Shown: positions 1 to 12,128, numbered from the stretch's first letter. The stretch is DNA of 64,000 nucleotides from Astropecten irregularis (GCA_963971285.1 OZ020250.1:14306499-14370498); one strand, 5' to 3'. The notes: a model not told the origin generated them from the letters alone. Translations and numbers: made by a program.

Positions 1-2410
1 ATCTCTACATGACCGGCCGGTACAGCCGGGCTAAGATCCTTCTCGGTACCAATGCCGACGAAGGGACGATCGTCGTCTTGCAGAATCGCCGGGCTGCCGA
101 CTACTTCACATCGGAGGAGCCTCCCGTGATAACCAGGGAGACTTTCAACGAGGTCATCCTCGAAGACATCCAGTATGATTTCGAATCTATTGGTGGGTAG
201 CCGTGTCAGTCAGATAACAAAATAAAACATGTACAAGTAATCAACTGCTGCAAACTGCTCATCAGCCAAAATGACCTGAAATAATCCTAGCAGGATCTTT
301 CTCAAAAGCTAAAGACTGGATATAAAAAGCTCAAAATATCAAAGGTTGAATATAAAAAATAGAAAGATACAAGTATCACTTTGAAGACCAACAGAGTACA
401 AAATATACAGCTGAAGTAAAGATCATCCAAAGACTCACTTACTGCCCATTATGCCTTCTGGCACGTAGGACAGCAACAGGTCTGGTTGAGGTAAGACACA
501 CTAGAGGATTGAACAGGAACTCTGGCTTTTTGTCACACTACATTAGTGACTCATCGTTACGTTTTGTCTATAGACTCCAGATTGGACCTTGCTTGATGCC
601 ACTTCATTGCATCTAATGAAGTAGTTATTGCTACGAAAGCTTACGCCCATTATTTTGTTACTCTAGTTAGTTATTTAAGTGTTACTTGTATTTTTCTATT
701 CTAGCATGATTTCGGTTGGAGTTCCGCACTGGAAAAAAACACCATATTTAAAAACACTATCAATTAGAATACCCCATTGGGAAGTTACCCATGGACTCTC
801 TCCAGATTGTTCTTTATGAAAGAATACGACTTGCATAATAAGTAATCTTTGCTTTGATTTTAGAAGGGTCCAATAGTTCCTATGAAGCCCTAGCAGCAGC
901 CATCAAGATGCGATACATCGACTGGTCCCGAGCAGACTACCGTGACGCCGACTACTTCAGGGCCTACGTGGACTTCGCCACCGATGTTTCCTTCGCCTGC
1001 GGCACCAACTTTGTGGCGCGTGCCCACGCCCAGATGGGCTATGATGTCTACATGTATGAAATGACACACGTGCCCAGCGTGACCTATTTCAATAGAGGCG
1101 GCGTCGGACCAGGCTGGCTAGGGGCCACGCATCTCGAAGAAGTACCCTTTGTCTTCGGGTTGCATTTCATGCCCCACTACGACCCCGTCACCAGGGGCGA
1201 ACACCTGCCGGAGGAGAAGGAACTGTCGGTCAAGTTCATGGAGTTCTGGACCAACTTTGCCAGAACTGGGTAAGTGCAGTATGTCAACATTTATTAACAC
1301 TTGGTGGACGACTCAATGTCTTCGGTACTGGGTCTCTGAGGGGGATCCTTGGGTACCGCTGGTCGGACCGTGTCTAACGAGAGGTAACTCAGGGAGAGTC
1401 AGGTGAGACCTATTACCTGCATGATACCCGAGCGCCAGATGCGACTGTACGGTCATGTGGCTAGATTCCCTACGAGTGATCCTGCCAGGCGAATTCTCTC
1501 TTTGAGAGAACCAACTGGTAGGACTCGCTCGGTAGGGCGTCCGAATGACACGTGGTTGCGTCAGATGGATCGTTATTTTGCTGGGATGGGGATGGGTCGC
1601 GTGGCTGCTTGGGGGATGGCTTTCAGGAGACCGAAGGAGTACCGCTCGCAGGTAGATGCGGCAACGCCAACACCAACACCAAGACTTGGGTTGATAGAAC
1701 ACACTCGGACAACATCGTAGACACTAGCTCTTTCATAAATGAACGGTACATCATTTCCAAACCACTATTTTTGTTGGTCTTTTGCTGCTAGAAACCCGAG
1801 CATGAAGTACCGCGATTCTCAGCCGGAGTCTGCCCAGGACTACTGGCCCAAGTTCACCGTCCCGGGCTTGGAGTACAAGGTACTCAGCTTGAACCTGACA
1901 ACGGATCGAGCCTTGAAGGCCGATGTGTGTCAGTTCTGGAACCATTACGTGCAGCAGCTCAACACCTTCTTTGGTAAGGATGGGCCTTATGGCCAAACTT
2001 ATCTCGATTTAGGACTACAGAAAGCCCTTCTGTGTGGCCTGAAAGAAAACGTTGCAAGATTTTAATGTTGTGACAAGGAGTAGTGAAAATAGCTGTGACC
2101 AACGGATCAGTTGCAACACCTTATGAGCTCGAGTGCTAATTTTGTTTACCATTGCTTGTGTAGAGTTAATAATGACAGCCAGTAATCTGTGTGCACTTCA
2201 TGTTGTTTCCAAATTTCCCATACTTGTTGTAGGTTATTTGGGATATTATCATTTTTATATGACCCGTCTATGTGTTGTTTTCCCTCCGTTATAGGTCCGT
2301 TGGAGAGTGTGGAGCGCGAATGGAGACAGTCCTATCGCACCTGGAAGTACGCAGAAATGCCCGACTGGAGGCAGAAATTCGCCGAGTTCAAAGCGGTCAC
2401 AAGGAACTAA
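1..2410 (+). CDS. Gene A: cholinesterase-like carboxylesterase, 3' part only
   Basis: Last four exons of a secreted type-B carboxylesterase-like enzyme cut by the left edge. Exons: <1-192, 864-1269, 1792-1973, 2295-2410 (stop TAA 2408-2410). The first holds the acidic triad residue in GTNADEGT, the second the catalytic His in GATHLEEVPFVFG and the [12 protein letters not shown] block, the third the conserved Cys of VCQFWNHY, and the last the Trp-rich tail (EREWRQSY...WKYAEM..W). Donors and acceptors are GT-AG with phases 1, 2, 1, as in genes B-D. It is the closest paralogue of gene B; introns also align. Intron 192-864 holds a decayed dispersed repeat near 232-315, and intron 1269-1792 holds a LINE fragment. 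The N-terminus and nucleophile Ser lie outside the window, so intactness is unknown. Confidence 0.88.
1313..1720 (+). mobile_element. LINE reverse-transcriptase 3' fragment in gene A intron
   Basis: An open stretch (1403-1720) codes [14 protein letters not shown], then REPTGRTRSVGRP and a WLRQMD segment. This (R-x-G-H-V-x-R ... G-R-P-x-x-W) is the pattern seen near the C-terminus of many non-LTR retrotransposon polyproteins. It lies in an intron of gene A with no RT core. The same fragment sits at the same place in gene B, so it predates the A/B duplication. Confidence 0.55.
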
Positions 2411-2593
2411 ATCACCCGTCCAACGCAGTCTCACCACGCTAGATACTTGGGCAAAAAAATCATGATTATATCACGTGATAATTGAGACAGACAAAGCATG
2501 TATGCTGCCACCAAGCGTTCAAAAGTGCTTCAATTATTTTGTATTCGTTTCGATTCCCCCCCATTTATAAAAGTAGATACCACTTGGTATTAA

Positions 2594-3083
2594 AGGGGCC
2601 GTCCATAAAGTACGTACGCACGAAATGCGGACTTTTGTTTAACCCCCCCCCCCGTACGCATGGCGTACGCAGTGGTCCCAATCCCCCTCCCCTCTGTACG
2701 CATACGCATTCCACATTAGGTTTTTACTTTTCGTAGTGCCTTGCTTTAGCATCATTAATATGTCAAAATAATCGGGGCCGGTACCGTTATTAGGACGTCA
2801 CTTTCAAAGTCTGTGATAAATGACTTAAAGTGTAACCGTTTTGTATACATTTACGTAATTTACTATATTTTTTATTATATGTTGAAAAAGAAAAAAAGGA
2901 AAAAACGAAACAATCCCGTTTTTTTTTCTTTTTTTTTTCCCCATTTCTTTTCGCGAGAAATGATTATGCAAATATTTCGGTACGCATTGGCCTGAACCCC
3001 CCCCCTCCCCCTGTACGCTTGGCGTACGCATCGGTAACTAACCCCCCTCCCCCTTCGTGCGTACGTACTTTATGGACGGGCCC
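2594..3083. mobile_element. 490-bp MITE in the 3' flank of gene A
   Basis: Terminal inverted repeats of about 30 bp start GGGGCCGTCCATAAAGTACG on the left and end with its near-perfect reverse complement on the right. TAA stands on both sides (2591-2593 and 3084-3086), compatible with a 3-bp target duplication. The homologous 3' flank of gene B (around 11893-11905) lacks the whole block, which confirms it as an insertion after the duplication. It has no coding capacity. Confidence 0.8.
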
Positions 3084-3235
3084 TAATGTGGGTTGAGTAT
3101 ATTTTTTCTTCACTTGCGTTAATTATGAGCTTGTAGTTGCCAACTAGTCACCGAAACAATGTTTAACTACAAAGGTTTATAGCATCTTAATAACAAGATA
3201 ATTCAATATTAGGGACACCGCCAACTCTGTTGTAC

Positions 3236-3300
3236 CTCTGTTGTTCATTGCGCCAGTACGGTATTCCGGTGATCGCTGGTTCGAATCCCGCTCCAGTCAG
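3236..3300 (+). repeat. tRNA-derived SINE head remnant
   Basis: GCGCCAGTACGGTATTCC followed by GCTGGTTCGAATCCCGCTCC matches the better-preserved copies at 8978 and 12057; the TTCGAATCC is a polymerase III B-box-like motif. It is the partner of the copy at 12057 in the duplicated 3' flank of gene B, with its 5' half degraded. Confidence 0.5.
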
Positions 3301-3528
3301 TCAGCCAGTGTTCACTTTGTAAAGACTTGAAAATATAAGATCTGTTTTAAGTCATGTTTTAAGATCTGTTTTAAACAGTGTAACAAAAAAACGGTGCAAA
3401 ATCTAATCCCTTCGAATGGTTAGTGCAAAGGTTTTTCTTTTCCTATTTTGTAACAATCAACATTTTGCAGGAAAAATAATGTAGACACATGTATCCATTA
3501 CTCTTTATAAAGCAGTCTTGTCGTCCTA

Positions 3529-3534
3529 AATAAA
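3529..3534 (+). promoter_or_regulatory. Candidate poly(A) signal of gene A
   Basis: AATAAA about 1.1 kb after the stop. The surrounding sequence is conserved with 12291-12296 after gene B; subtracting the 490-bp MITE leaves a similar 3' UTR length in both. No transcript evidence. Confidence 0.4.
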
Positions 3535-3823
3535 ATGAATATTTTCAAATTAATGTTTCATTGCTTTTCGTTAATACAGTATGTGTATTTGGCCTATACG
3601 AATTATATAAACATAATCTTGTACTCTATAATTGATAGAATAGTTGATAGAACAGCTGTTGTCAGTTCATAATTTGATTGTCATGGAATAAAATCAAACC
3701 TGTGAAATTTTCAGCTCAATTGAGTAGAAAACAGCAAAAACCTTTTGCGTTACGTGAAATTGTAAGGTAATTGTGAGGCTTTGATTGCGGAAATCAGAAC
3801 TGTTAATTTTTGGTCCACACAAG

Positions 3824-4230
3824 TAATAAACTGCTGGGAACTGCTCATCAGCCAAAATTGCCTGAAATATATCAAATGCTTAAAGTTAGGAGGGCCTGAC
3901 GCGTTTCGATCCTAGCAGGATCTCTCTCAAAGTCTTTTTAAAACTCATTTCTTGATCAGGCGGAAAATATTATTTTAACAGTTAGTTTTTATGCCTACCT
4001 TTAGGCTGTAAGTTATACGTAAATCTATGAACATTTCTGTTTTGATTTCCTACCAAAGTATAATAGTACCATTAATATCAATATCGTTTGGCTTTCTTAG
4101 CCTGAGCTATTACCAAAAAGGTTTCTTGTGGAACGTTTGTGAAACATAGAAGGGGGCGGGGCATAAAGTGTCTCCAGACAGGGCGTCTGGATGCAGCCTC
4201 ACATGTTCAGTTTCGAAGTGAATCTGAGAA
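3824..4230. repeat. Dispersed repeats in the A-B spacer
   Basis: 3824-3932 is a copy of a repeat family recognised by ACTGCTCATCAGCCAAAA, GACGCGTTTCGATCCTAG and CAGGATCTCTCTCAAAG (other copies near 232, 7845, 26560 and 56352). 3950-4080 is a fragment of the MITE family found in most introns here. From about 3950 to 4230 the sequence aligns with 12840-13090 downstream of gene B, marking the visible right part of the duplicated block. Nothing coding was recognised from 4230 to 4860. Confidence 0.5.
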
Positions 4231-4875
4231 TTGTCCACCATATGCTAAAACGCCGTCGATAACGATTTTCTCTTGTCAAGCCCATCCCTTACATGCATAA
4301 TGACATTATATCCACAGTACAGAAGACTTCCATCTTAATATACGGTTTCTATTCATTTGTCGTTTTCTGCTTAAATCATTTCGTTTGAGTGTTTCACGCG
4401 TTATTCAGGGTGCATCCATCTTCTCACCTTCCTTATTATACCCGTTGGAAAAAGTAATACAAATTCCAACAAGAAAACTGGAATATCAGAGTATTTTTAA
4501 TCAAAGCTTCGGGTTGATTGCACTGCTGCAGCTTCGAAGGCAGGAAGGTTGTACCCCGAAAAAAGTCTATTGTAATGCCGTAGCATTGTATAAATGTCGT
4601 TGAATATTCAACACGCTATGATCGATATTCTGCTTGCTTATCCTTGAGATAAGCCTTTGTGTGTCTTGTTTGTCTGCCAGTGAAGCCGTGTTTTGTCTCA
4701 TTTCTTCTCCATCTTCTACCTCCCCGAACGAAGGATAAAGAGGGGATTTTAGGTCCAGACGCAGTTTGCGAGGCCGTTGTCAGTGCGACCGCGCCGGGTT
4801 TCTTTTTTTTTTTTTCTAAAGAGAGCCTGTGAAGTTACTTTCTTCACTTTCATTCGGAGGCAAGCTCAAAGAACC

Positions 4876-7800
4876 ATGGGCAGATTTTCGATGGCGAAAA
4901 TGTCGGAACTGGTCCTAGCTCTGGGCCTGTTCGTGATGGGGCTGCCGGCTGCCCAAAGCCAGCCCACCGTCACCGTGCAGCAGGGCGCTCTCTTCGGCAC
5001 GACCGAGACCTTTCGGGAGTCCGAATACATCCGGATGAACAAGACCGTGGATGTGTTCAGGGGGATACCGTTCGCCGAGCCGCCCGTAGGGGGGCTGAGG
5101 TTCAGACGCCCGGTGGCCAAACAGCCGTGGGAAGGGACCTACGACGCCACGAGCATCCGAGATCTATGCCTGCAGGATCCAGGGCAAACATTCGGGCTTC
5201 CTATGAGCGAAGACTGTCTTTATCTCAACATCTATGCACCGTCTCCCAAGGTTAGTTATTAAGGTAAAAGTTTACTGTAATCCAAAACCAAAAGAAGTTA
5301 AATATGTCTGTATTGTTATAAAACTCAACATCTCTATTATTGTTTGTACTAAAAAAATATCGAATATAAAAAAGGAGGTATTTTAGACCCAAAATTTAGC
5401 ACCCCACTTTTCGCAACGAAAGCTTCCTTACGTCACATGCAGAATGCCACGCAGTACTGTGATGGGAGCCCGTACCATGTACCAGGGCCTGTTTGTTTAA
5501 TGCACATGATCACGGATTCTACTGATCCCGGATCCCATTTTAGCGTACACTGCATAGGACGTGGATCCTTAAATTTGGGATCCTTAGCGTTAAACAAACA
5601 GGCCCCCTGTTCTGGAGGTGACGTCACACGCTATTGTTGCGCAGATCGGTTCCATTGCGGACTTTTTTAGGGGGGGGGGGAGGGGGGCCGGGGCGTACAT
5701 GAACTGATTTTGTAACTTTTTGGTCAAAATTAAGCACTAACATGAAAATATAAATTAATGTAGTCATTAATTATGTGTTAAGCAATCATTTTAAAGAACT
5801 TTCACCCATTTCCCAAATTTGGTTACAGTCAAACCTTAGGCCTAAAAGTAGTTAATTAATACATTGAGCAAACTTGAATTCAGTCAATCTATTATCTGTT
5901 ATCGAATTTACACAAATGGTTTCCGGAGTTCAATTTCATTTTCATTATCTTTGCTTATAATCAAGATGTTAGTGATTTTAATGTTTCTGTTTTACAGCTA
6001 TATCATGTGCTTTATTTGGCTTACTATTTTGTTTTACCTTACATGTATTTCTATCTACTTGCATTACTTACTACTATCATACTTTGGTGGCAAACCGAAA
6101 CAGAAATTTTGACAGATTTACCTTTAACTTACAGGGTATAAAGATGGTGATGGTAGAAACATACCGTTAACATGGTTCTGCATGAAATGCTTTTTTTATC
6201 CAGAAAAGACTAAAACCAGTGACCAAATCAATTTTGATATTTTTAAACAGCCTCTTGGAGCAGCCGTTATGGTCTGGATCCACGGAGGTGGTTTCACTGT
6301 AGGCTCCGGATCACTACCAGATTTAAGCGGCCATCCATTGGTCGCCGTGGGTGACGTCATTGTTGTCACAATCAGCTACCGTCTGAACGTCTTTGGATTT
6401 CTGACAACAGGTAAAATTCACATTTCTAAAAAAAGAGATTTTTAAGAAGGACAACAATTTACTTTCGAGAACGAGGAACAAAAAAACATATGACACTTGG
6501 AAGTGACTTTTCGGAGACCGATAGAGAATCACTCGGGATTGTTATGTTGCATTTTAGTGTTGAACTTAAAAATTGCTGGATTTGTGGCATCTTTTTCACC
6601 TTTGATCAAAATAGAGCAAAGTTAGCTCAAGTGCTACAATTTGCCATGTAATTTGTCGTCAAAACCACCAGCACATGAATTTTAGAGAGAATATGGCCGA
6701 ATGCTTTCAGATTGACTTGACTTGATGCATTAATGTTGTCGTCTAAGAATGTGCTATGGTTTATACACGGCCTGGCCGGGGCGCGATTTCACCAAACGCA
6801 TCGTAACTTTCTATCAATCGCAGGACTTATGACTACACTTGCAGCCGGCCCTATATGGGATACCATGGGTTATCCCTCATAACTTGAGTTACGATCGATT
6901 GTATAGGCCTTGTGAAATCGACCCCAGATCTTTTGGCCTCCCCGGCTGCATATAAAAGTGGCATTTTGAGTTTGGTCGTTCCTCCCGATTTCCGTCTTGG
7001 TTGATGAGATGGCCGCACTGATTTTCTCGACGACTACGAACACTCAGTCCGGCAATTAATTGGAACGCTTATTTGGTGCCTTGTGAAGACTGAGCATAAA
7101 TAGGTTGAATATTATGTCTGCACATGGAAAAGTTAAAAAGTGTATAGGTCTCTACAAGGTTTTCAAGAAACTGATATTTGGAATGAACTCAAAAAGGAGG
7201 AATTTCCAGTCTATACTTATCTGTCACAAGAAGAGGTGTTTTAATTTATATAAAGGACGTTTGCTTGCCAAATTTCAACCCAGGAAAGTGATTCTGGTTC
7301 AAATGGGAGTGATTTCAATTCTGCTCTTTGGAGAGTTTTCATTTAGTACACAAGATCAAAGCCATGTCTTCACAAGGATACAAATTCAGGTATCGTTGCT
7401 CGCATCATCGAGTGTCTAGACCCGAATGACACTGATGACAAGCTGTATTAAACTGTTCTTGCCCGTGTGTTTGCGTGTGTGTTTGTGTACAGGCGACGAG
7501 GCTTCACGAGGAAACATGGGACTCCAGGACCAGGTCATGGCTCTGAAGTGGATCAAGGAGAATATAGCAGGTGAGCACCAGACCTTATTGAAGAGTTCAG
7601 ATAATAATAAATGCCATGCGTGCAGATGATTGTGGCAGGGCTAGCTGCGATGCGTTGCTAGACACGTCTTGAAGGAGACATGCTTGGTGGGTTTGGTATA
7701 GAAGACAGACGAGCTATTTTGACTCTGGTTGAGGAAGGAGGAAGCCTTCACTGAGCTACATAATCGCCCATGATTGAAATATAATAGTAGGAATGGTAAT

Positions 7801-10800
7801 CGACTTTCCACTCTGGCTTAAAGATGTGACACCTTGAAGTAAAAAAAAAGACCACAGACTGCTCATCAACTTAAATAATGCCCTGAAATATAATAGAATG
7901 CTTAGAATCTAGGAGTCTATGAGTTAAGAGTTTAGAGCTTGGAGTCTAGGGGAGCCTGACGCGTTTCGGTCCTAGCAGGATCTTTCTCAACTTGAGGCTG
8001 AGTGACAAGTGGACAAGAACATGCGAGACTTAGTAAGGACTAAGGATACACATCAATGAATGAGAGGATCAGGACAGAAATGCTTATAGAGATAAGAGGA
8101 CTGGCATTTCGATCCTACTAGGATCTTTCTTAAAGGCCAAAAGAAGCTAGCCTTTGAGAAAGATCCTGCTAGGATGGAGACGTAAAACCTTCCTGAAGCT
8201 ATAGATTCAGGCAGTTGTCTCATGCTTTCAATAAATTAAACTTTGTACATGTATATCCTGATTTCCGTATAGCTTTCGGTGGTGACAGCAATCGCATTAC
8301 CATCTTCGGAGAGAGTGCCGGGGGAGCTTCCGTCAATTGGCTCATGCTGATAGAGGAGGCCCACGGGTTGTTCAACCAGGCCATCATGCAGGTAAGGAGA
8401 CCTTTGCCTCAAGGGATGTCCGAGCCATTTCCTTTTGGCATTCTGTATCTCTTTGGAAGGCCTGGTGTCTGCTCCTCTCAACCAAGTGTTTTTAGTTGTT
8501 GTATTCTAGGCAAAATGTCAATTTGTATTTTAGATCCTTTGATTATCTCATGGACTAACCATCACCTCGAGTTGCCTATAGCTTTAGGGCTTAACGTTTA
8601 TGCCTTGATGTTCTTTCAGAGTGGCACCGCCTTGTCTCCCTGGGCTTTCTTTGACAACGTAGAGCTTCTTCGGAAGCAGGCCTTTCAGATGGGCGAGCGT
8701 GTGGGATGCTCCGTAGAGGATACCTACAAGCTGGTTGACTGCCTGCGCAACAGCGATGCATCGACTCTACTGCAGGCATATTTAGCCACACCCCTGGTAT
8801 GGACATATCCAACGGAGAATCTTATCTCTCCCAGAGTTCCTTTTCGAAAGAAATAACGGCTGGAAGGTCCCAATCTCACACAGATAATAGTGACAAAAAT
8901 TAGTAGTATGTGTGTGGTTTCATGGCTTCTGCCAAACGCACAAAGATAATTGACCATTAAGGACACTACCAAAATACGGCTGGATAGCTCAGTTGGTAGA
9001 GCGCCGGTACGGCATTCTGTAGATCGCTGGTTCGAATCCCGCTCCAGCCAAATGATTTGTCTTTGCTCCCTTTTCTATGACTTAAAATCCAGCCAGTTTC
9101 CTTTTGTGGTTATACTCATGTCCTATTAATGTGAAAATTTCTGTCTGCGACACTCTTTGTCAACGATTTCCCAGACCCAATTCCGTGCCGTACCGGTAGT
9201 GGACGGCGAGTTCATCGTCGATACGCCGGCCAATCTCTACATGACCGGCCGGTACAGCCGGGCTAAGATCCTCCTCGGTACCAATGCCGACGAAGGGACG
9301 ATCATCGTCTTGCAGAATCGCCGGGCTGCCGACTACTTCACATCGGAGGAGCCTCCCGTGATAACCAGGGAGACTTTCAACGAGGTCATTCTCGAAGATC
9401 TCCAGTATGATTTCGAATCTAGTGGTGGGTAGCCGTGTCAGTCAGATAACAAAATAAATATACAAGTAATCAACTGCTGCAAACTGCTCATCCGCCAAAA
9501 TGACCTGAAATATATCAAATGCTTACAGAGTTAGGAGGGCCTTTCTCAAAGGCTAAAGACTGAATATAAAAAGCTCAAAATATCAAAGGTTGAATATAAA
9601 AAGTAGAAAGATACAATTATCACTTTGAAGACCAACAGAGTACAAAATATGCAGCTGAACTAAAGATCACCCAAAGACTCGCTTACTGCCCATTATGCCT
9701 TCTGGCACGTAGGACAGCAACCAAAGCTCTCCACTCCTGTCTGTCTTGAGCTAATCTCCGTGAAATGATCCCCAGGTCTGGTTGAGGTTAGACATACTAG
9801 AGGATTGAACAGGAACTCTGGCTTTTTGTCACACTACATTAGTGACTCATCGTTACGGTTTCTCTAGATTCCAGATTGGACCTTGCTTTATGCCACTTCA
9901 TTGCATCTAATGAAGTAGTTATTGCTACGAAAGCTTACGCACATTATTTTGTTACTCTAGTTAGTCATTTAAGTGTTACTTGTATTTTTCTATTCTAGCA
10001 TGGTTTCGATGGGAGTTCCGCACTGGAAAAATCCACCATATTTAAAAACAAACTATCAATTAGAATACCCCATGGGGAAGTTACCCATGGACTCTCTCCA
10101 GATTGGTCTTTATGAAAGAATACGACTTGCATAATAAGTAATCTTTGCTTTGATTTTAGGAGGGTCCAATAGTTCATATGAAGCCCTAGCAGCAGCCATA
10201 AAGATGCGATACATCGACTGGTCCCGAGCAGACTACCGTGACGCCGACTACTTCAGGGCCTACGTGGACTTCGCCACCGATGTTTCCTTCGCCTGCGGCA
10301 CCAACTTTGTGGCGCGTGCCCACGCCCAGATGGGCGATGATGTCTACATGTATGAAATGACACACGTGCCCAGTGTGACCTATTTCAACATATACGGCGT
10401 CGGGCCCGGCTGGCTAGGGGCCACGCATCTCGAAGACATACCCTTTGTCTTCGGGGTGCAGTTCATGCCCCACTACGACCCAGTCACCAGGGGCGAACAC
10501 CTGCCGGAGGAGAAGGAACTGTCGGTCAAGTTCATGGAGTTCTGGACCAACTTTGCTAGAACTGGGTAAGTGCATAATGTCAACATTTATTAACACTGGG
10601 TGGACGACTCAGTGTCTTCGGTACTTGGTCTCTGAGGAGGATCCTTGGGTACCGCTGGTCAGACCGTGTCTAATGAGAGGTTACTCAGGGAGAGTCAGAT
10701 GAGACCTATTACCTGCATGATACGTGAGCGCCAGTTGCAACTGTACGGTCATGTGGCTAGATTCCCTACGAGTGATCCTGCCAGGCGAATTCTCTCTTTG

Positions 10801-11704
10801 AGAGAACCAACTGGTTGGACTCGCTCGGTAGGGCGTCCGCATCATGACACGTGGTTGCGTCAGATGGATCGTTTATATTTTGCTGGGATGGGGATGGGTC
10901 GCGTGGCTGCCTGGGGGGTGGCTATCATGAGACCGAAGTAGTACCGCTCGCAGGTAGATGCGGCAACGCCAACACCAAGACTTGGGTTGATAGAACACAC
11001 TCGGACAACATCGTAGACACTAGCTCTTTCATAAATGAACGCTACATCATTTCCCAACCACTATTTTTGTTGGTCTTTTGCTGCTAGAAACCCGAGCATG
11101 AAGTACCGCGATTCTCAGCCGGAGTCTGCCCAGGACTACTGGCCCAAGTTCACCGTCCCGGGCTTGGAGTACAAGGTACTCAGCTTGAACCTGACAACGG
11201 ATCGAGCCCTGAAGGCCGATGTGTGTCAGTTCTGGAACCACTATGTGCAGCAGCTCAACACCTTCTTTGGTAAGGATGGGCCTTATGGTCAAACTTATCT
11301 CGATTTAGGCCTACAGAAAGCCCTTCTGTGTGGCTTGAAAGAAAACGTTGCAAGATTTTAATGGTGTGACAAGGGGTAGTGAAAATAGCTGTGACCAACG
11401 GACCAGTTGCAACACCTTATGAGCTTGAGTGTTAATTTTGTTTACAATTGCCTGTGTAGAGTTAATAATGACAGCCAGTAATCTGTGTGCACTGCATGTT
11501 GTTTCCAAATTTCCCATACTTGCTGTAGGCTATTTGGGATATTTTTTTTTATATGACCCGTCTATGTGTTGTTTTCCCTCCGGTATAGGTCCGTTGGAGA
11601 GTGTGCAACGCGAATGGAGACAGTCCTATCGCACCTGGAAGTACGCAGAAATGCCCGACTGGAGGCAGAAATTCGCCGAGTTCAAAGCAGTCACAAGGAA
11701 CTAA
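4876..11704 (+). CDS. Gene B: secreted cholinesterase-like carboxylesterase, complete
   Basis: Predicted secreted serine esterase of 620 aa. Exons: 4876-5250, 6251-6410, 7493-7570, 8273-8391, 8620-8796, 9175-9424, 10160-10565, 11088-11269, 11589-11704; all introns GT-AG and the frame is open throughout. ATG 4876 was chosen for its ACCATGG context and the signal peptide that follows (about residues 1-28, ending AAQS); an in-frame upstream ATG at 4777 would place a hydrophilic, Phe-run leader before it. Visible features: [11 protein letters not shown] signature, oxyanion-hole HGGGF (136-140), FGG...GESAGG with nucleophile Ser219, DEGT with Glu343, GATHLED with His476, a Cys-FWN motif, and a Trp-rich C-terminal tail (about 583-620) on its own exon, like the T peptide of vertebrate acetylcholinesterase. 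The Trp of the choline-binding loop before EDCL is absent, so acetylcholine specificity is unlikely. Substrate unknown. Confidence 0.92.
5485..5605. mobile_element. 120-bp foldback MITE, gene B intron 1
   Basis: GGGCCTGTTTGTTTAA at the left is matched by TTAAACAAACAGGCCCC at the right, giving inverted ends about 17 bp long around a GGATCC-rich centre. No coding potential. A G-rich tract follows at 5669-5695. Confidence 0.6.
6072..6250 (+). mobile_element. Half of an M1-family MITE reaching the exon 2 acceptor of gene B
   Basis: From ATCATACTTTGG through CAGATTTACC, GGTAGAAACATACCGTTAA and TTATCCAGAAAAGA this is the left half of the M1 MITE seen complete at 12429-12781 and 49391-49741. It ends exactly at exon 2. 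Full copies read on as a palindromic GATCTTTTAAAAGATC centre; here that centre reads GATATTTTTAAACAG, which is the splice acceptor. Confidence 0.7.
6778..6925. mobile_element. 148-bp MITE, gene B intron 2
   Basis: Ends GGGGCGCGATTTCAC and GTGAAATCGACCCC are inverted repeats; inner CATCGTAACT and AGTTACGAT continue the foldback. No reading frame. The rest of intron 2 (6925-7492) shows nothing recognisable apart from a short GT-rich run near 7465-7490. Confidence 0.55.
7845..8180. repeat. Dispersed repeat copies, gene B intron 3
   Basis: Contains GACTGCTCATCAACTTAAA, CCTGACGCGTTTCGGTCC and CAGGATCTTTCTCAA, then a second inverted piece GAGAAAGATCCTGCTAGGAT near 8156. Same family as the repeats near 3824, 26560 and 56352. 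Confidence 0.45.
8978..9050 (+). repeat. tRNA-derived SINE head, gene B intron 5
   Basis: A cloverleaf-like unit: a perfect 7-bp acceptor stem (GGCTGGA / TCCAGCC), D stem GCTC/GAGC and T loop TTCGAAT. The anticodon stem is badly mismatched and the invariant T33 is C. Related copies lie at 3236, 12057 and 51590, so a mobile tRNA-derived head is more likely than a working tRNA gene. Confidence 0.5.
10600..10990 (+). mobile_element. LINE 3' fragment, gene B intron 7
   Basis: Paralogous to the fragment at 1313-1720 ([20 protein letters not shown]), now with small indels that break the frame. Its presence in both copies dates the insertion before the A/B duplication. Confidence 0.5.
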
Positions 11705-12056
11705 ATCACCCGCCGGGCGAACCAGCGGCCTCGCCACGCTACACGCTTTGTCAAAATCATGATTATATCACGTGATTATTGAGACAGACGAAGCATGTCT
11801 GCTGCCACCAAGCGTTCAAACGGGATCAATTGTTTAGTATATTGTTTAGGTTTTTCATCCATTTTATAATTTAAAAGTAGACACCACCTTATACTTTGTC
11901 ATGTGGGTTGAGTTGTATTTTTCTTCACTTGTGTTGATTATAAAAACTTCATTGAGCTTGTAGTAATAAACTTGTTAACGAAATTTAACCGCAAGGGTTT
12001 GTAGCATCTTAGTAACTAACATATAAAGCGAACAATAGCCGACACCGCCAACATAG

Positions 12057-12128
12057 GGCTGGATGGCCCAGCTGGTAGAGCGCCGGTACGGTATTCCGGT
12101 GGTCGCTGGTTCGAATCCCGCTCCAGTA
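12057..12128 (+). repeat. tRNA-derived SINE head, 3' flank of gene B
   Basis: GGCTGGATGGCCCAGCTGG, an anticodon arm CCGGT...TCCGG with four pairs, then GGTTCGAATCCCGCTCCAG. The acceptor stem is broken at its 3' end (TCCAGTA). Same family as 8978. Confidence 0.5.

Noticed and set aside
4777-4875. Upstream in-frame ATG for gene B
   Set aside because: It would add a Phe-run leader before a clear signal peptide; ATG 4876 has the better context.
5864-6112. Hydrophobic 82-codon frame resembling a membrane protein
   Set aside because: AT-rich intron sequence running into a MITE; the hydrophobicity follows from base composition.
7105-7419. 104-codon frame in gene B intron 2
   Set aside because: No recognisable domain, no paralogue in other introns, no splice logic.
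8978-9050. A tRNA gene
   Set aside because: Acceptor and D stems are good, but the anticodon stem is mismatched, T33 is missing and several related degraded copies exist; called a tRNA-derived SINE head.
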